A program made the position numbers and the translations under genes. DNA of 7,354 nt from Chloroflexota bacterium. Its GTDB lineage: Bacteria > Chloroflexota > Dehalococcoidia > GIF9 > UBA5629. The stretch is taken from positions 1 through 7,354 of the forward strand of contig JAPLHM010000051.1 in NCBI GenBank assembly GCA_026389635.1, read 5' to 3'. The notes below the pieces were generated by a model. The model was not told where the DNA came from. It made no database searches and saw only the letters and a program-made list of their open reading frames with translations. Shown one piece after another: positions 5,936 through 7,354 of this stretch; positions within the stretch are counted from its first letter, which is position 1; each line of letters starts with the position of its first letter.

Positions 5936-5978
5936 TTGCAACCACTTGCAATTGCAATCAATTTCTGCAATAATTGCC
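5936..5978 (+). promoter_or_regulatory. Cluster of TTGCAA palindromes, likely Fur-family operator
   Basis: Three perfect TTGCAA hexamers lie at 5936-5941, 5946-5951 and 5952-5957, the last two abutting to make the perfect 12-bp palindrome TTGCAATTGCAA. Degenerate copies follow: CTGCAA (5965-5970), which opens the 5-1-5 inverted repeat GCAAT-A-ATTGC. The cluster lies directly before the Fur-family gene and covers its candidate promoter. TTGCAA half-sites are known from nickel-responsive Fur-family (Nur) boxes. Binding by the adjacent protein is inferred. Confidence 0.6.
5946..5974 (+). promoter_or_regulatory. Candidate promoter of the Fur-family gene
   Basis: TTGCAA (5946-5951) as -35, a 17-nt spacer and AATAAT (5969-5974) as -10. 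The -10 lacks the usual first T, so support is moderate. Transcription would begin near 5981, two bases before the ATG at 5983, which has no ribosome site; this would give an almost leaderless message. Confidence 0.4.
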
Positions 5979-5982
5979 GCCG

Positions 5983-6393
5983 ATGAGTTGTATTGAATCA
6001 TTGCAGAAAAAAGGGTACCGGCTCACGCCCCAGCGTGTTATGGTTGTGGATGCCCTGCACAGCGTTGAAAGCCATATCAGCGCCGAAGAGATATTTGCCA
6101 AGCTCAAGGAGAAATATCCATATGCCAATATATCCACGGTCTACCGTACCTTAGATCTTTTGAAGGAACTGGGGCTTGCCGCGGAAATAGAGGTTGGCGA
6201 TGGAATTTCACGTTACCACGCCAGGGAACACAGCAAGCACCATCATCTCATCTGCAACAAGTGTGGAAAAGCAATGGAGTTACCAGAGGCTGACCTCCAG
6301 CCTCTGGCAGTATCCCTGCTGACGGATCATAAATTTAAAGCTGACGTGAGACACCTGGCGATTTTCGGGCTGTGCTCGAAATGCCAGTTGTGA
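5983..6393 (+). CDS. Fur-family metal-responsive transcriptional regulator
   Basis: A 136-residue repressor of the Fur superfamily. The N-terminal winged helix is at about 8-80 (YRLTPQRVMVVDAL, then HISAEEIFAKL and ISTVYRTLDLLKELGL). The C-terminal dimer domain carries HHHLICNKCG (86-95). Structural zinc is expected from Cys91/Cys94 and Cys131/Cys134. Candidate regulatory-metal ligands are H31, H79, H86, H88, E99 and H124, so the sensor looks functional. The histidine pair that I recall as the nickel site of Streptomyces Nur (in the wing region) is not evident, as that region reads EIEVGDG. Whether it senses Fe, Zn, Ni, Co or peroxide cannot be told. ATG was preferred over the TTG at 5974, which lies inside the promoter. 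The gap to cbiM is 46 nt, which suggests one transcription unit and a role in Ni/Co uptake control. Confidence 0.93.
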   Translation: MSCIESLQKKGYRLTPQRVMVVDALHSVESHISAEEIFAKLKEKYPYANISTVYRTLDLLKELGLAAEIEVGDGISRYHAREHSKHHHLICNKCGKAMELPEADLQPLAVSLLTDHKFKADVRHLAIFGLCSKCQL

Positions 6394-6398
6394 AGCTA

Positions 6399-6409
6399 TT
6401 ACCTGGTAA
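6399..6409. promoter_or_regulatory. TTACC-T-GGTAA palindrome before cbiM
   Basis: A perfect 5-1-5 inverted repeat in the short fur-cbiM gap. Its odd-centred shape resembles Fur-family boxes, but its sequence differs from the TTGCAA cluster and one short repeat may occur by chance. Confidence 0.25.
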
Positions 6410-6439
6410 ATAACCAAATAGCAGAGATGGGAGGTCAAC

Positions 6440-7078
6440 ATGCACATACCGGACGGTTTTCTGAGTGCGCCTGTGGCCGTGGCAACGGGAGTGGTTGCGG
6501 TTGCAGCAATTGCCGTGGCCGTAAAGGTGACGAATAAAAAAATGGGGGAGAAACAGGTGCCCATGATGGGCGTCCTGGCAGCTTTTATATTCGCCGCACA
6601 GATGTTGAATTTCCCGGTAGCAGGCGGGACGTCCGGGCACTTTGTAGGGGCAGCGCTGGCAGCGATATTGTTGGGGCCATGGGCCACAGTGCTCATATTG
6701 AGCAGTGTGCTGGTTGTACAGTGTCTGATATTTCAGGATGGCGGGTTGCTGGCATTGGGCGCCAATATCACAAATATGGGAGTGATTGCCTCTTTCAGCG
6801 GCTACTATATATATAAAGGTATAGACGCTCCGTTTAAGCACGGCAAAGCCGGTACTCTTGTTGGCGCCGGTATTGGGGCATGGTTCTCCGTTGTATTGGC
6901 GTCATTGGCGTGTGCTGCCGAGCTGTCAATTTCGGGCACGTCGCCCTGGGCAATATCTATCGCGGCTATGGGGGGCGTGCATATGCTGATAGGTGTTGGC
7001 GAAGGGATGATTACAGTAGCTGTCCTCAGCCTGATCATGGCCACCAGGGCGGATCTACTGAAACTTCAAGTTGCTTAA
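6440..7078 (+). CDS. cbiM: CbiM/NikM-type Co/Ni ECF transporter membrane subunit
   Basis: A 212-residue, highly hydrophobic substrate-binding membrane protein of energy-coupling-factor transporters for cobalt or nickel. It begins MHIPDGFLS, the diagnostic N-terminus in which the amino terminus and His2 coordinate the metal. The partner His67 is present in GGTSGHFVG, and the GANITNMG (107-114) and GVHMLIGVGEGMIT (179-192) motifs are intact. About six membrane helices are expected. The start is fixed by the MHIPDG motif and by GGGAGGT a few bases upstream. The PDGLE gene follows 16 nt later. Co or Ni preference cannot be read from these residues. No cobalamin riboswitch precedes the gene; the neighbouring Fur-family gene is the likely control. 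ATPase and T subunits (cbiO, cbiQ) are expected beyond the window. Confidence 0.95.
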   Translation: MHIPDGFLSAPVAVATGVVAVAAIAVAVKVTNKKMGEKQVPMMGVLAAFIFAAQMLNFPVAGGTSGHFVGAALAAILLGPWATVLILSSVLVVQCLIFQDGGLLALGANITNMGVIASFSGYYIYKGIDAPFKHGKAGTLVGAGIGAWFSVVLASLACAAELSISGTSPWAISIAAMGGVHMLIGVGEGMITVAVLSLIMATRADLLKLQVA

Positions 7079-7094
7079 GGAGGATTGATATAAT

Positions 7095-7354
7095 ATGAAA
7101 TCCAAATGGTGGCTTATCGGCCTGGCTGTCGCATTGCTGTTGGCTGTTATATCTCCTATAGCCTCTAAATTCCCCGATGGGCTGGACAGGTTTGCCGAGG
7201 ATCATGAATTTGTCGATAAAGCAGTTGAGCCTGCTTTCAGCGTGATACCGGATTATTCTTTCCCGGGCATTGCCAACGATGCAATTGCCACAATAATCGC
7301 AGGTTTGCTGGGTACTCTATTGCTGTTCGGCTTCGTATTCGGCCTGGCGACGAT
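7095..7354 (+). CDS. PDGLE-domain (CbiN/NikN-like) transporter subunit, 3' end cut off
   Basis: The first 86 residues are present and the frame is open to the window edge. It has an N-terminal membrane helix (about 5-24), the motif FPDGLDRFAED at 26-36 (PDGLE with Asp for the last Glu), the conserved PDYSFPG near 52-58, and a second membrane helix from about 63 on. This matches the small PDGLE component that accompanies CbiM/NikM in Ni/Co ECF transporters, where it assists metal loading. The ribosome site AAGGAGG (7077-7083) overlaps the cbiM stop, with an 11-nt gap to the ATG, slightly long. That gap contains TGATATAAT, which resembles an extended -10 element. Confidence 0.9.
   Translation, partial: MKSKWWLIGLAVALLLAVISPIASKFPDGLDRFAEDHEFVDKAVEPAFSVIPDYSFPGIANDAIATIIAGLLGTLLLFGFVFGLAT

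Noticed and set aside
6394..6439. Cobalamin riboswitch before cbiM
   Set aside because: The gap is only 46 nt and contains no B12-box-like sequence, so a riboswitch cannot fit.
6280..6841. Minus-strand frames antisense to fur and cbiM
   Set aside because: The sense genes carry diagnostic motifs (HHHLIC, MHIPDGF). The antisense products show no family features.

Overview
The window looks like part of a bacterial chromosome, probably a Dehalococcoidia-like member of the Chloroflexota. That placement rests on remembered family resemblance: the style of the ATP synthase alpha and a subunits, the MHIPDG/PDGLE Co/Ni transporter next to a Fur-family regulator, and moderate GC. It was not searched and is only moderately secure. 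Coding density is high, and I see no mobile elements, tRNA, rRNA or CRISPR.

Left part (1-4324, minus strand): the first seven genes of an F0F1 ATP synthase operon, read right to left as atpI-atpB-atpE-atpF-atpH-atpA-atpG, the classical order. atpG is cut by the window edge; atpD and atpC would lie further left. The genes overlap by 4 nt or lie within about 30 nt of each other, except for a 109-nt atpE-atpF gap with two potential stem-loops. A strong sigma70-type promoter (TTGACG, 18 nt, extended -10 TATAAT) overlaps the apparent atpI start codon, so atpI may be translated from a leaderless GTG two codons downstream. The c subunit looks proton-type rather than sodium-type.

Middle (4474-5466): a minus-strand bifunctional-nuclease-family (DUF151) gene whose domain is interrupted by about 70 residues resembling a small DUF6504-like beta domain. 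Its promoter, a hairpin at the predicted 5' end of the mRNA and a perfect Shine-Dalgarno site are all visible. The region is divergent with the next block, and facing promoters lie between them.

Right part (5467-7354, plus strand): dtd (D-aminoacyl-tRNA deacylase), then a Fur-family metal regulator, then cbiM (Co/Ni ECF transporter membrane subunit), then a PDGLE-domain small subunit running off the window edge. Just upstream of the Fur gene is a cluster of three perfect TTGCAA sites plus degenerate copies, lying over a candidate promoter. The likely logic is a Fur-type repressor that controls itself and a Ni/Co uptake system. No cobalamin riboswitch is seen before cbiM.

The most interesting items are the nested-domain nuclease, the TTGCAA operator cluster, and promoter/start arrangements that suggest leaderless mRNAs for atpI and fur.
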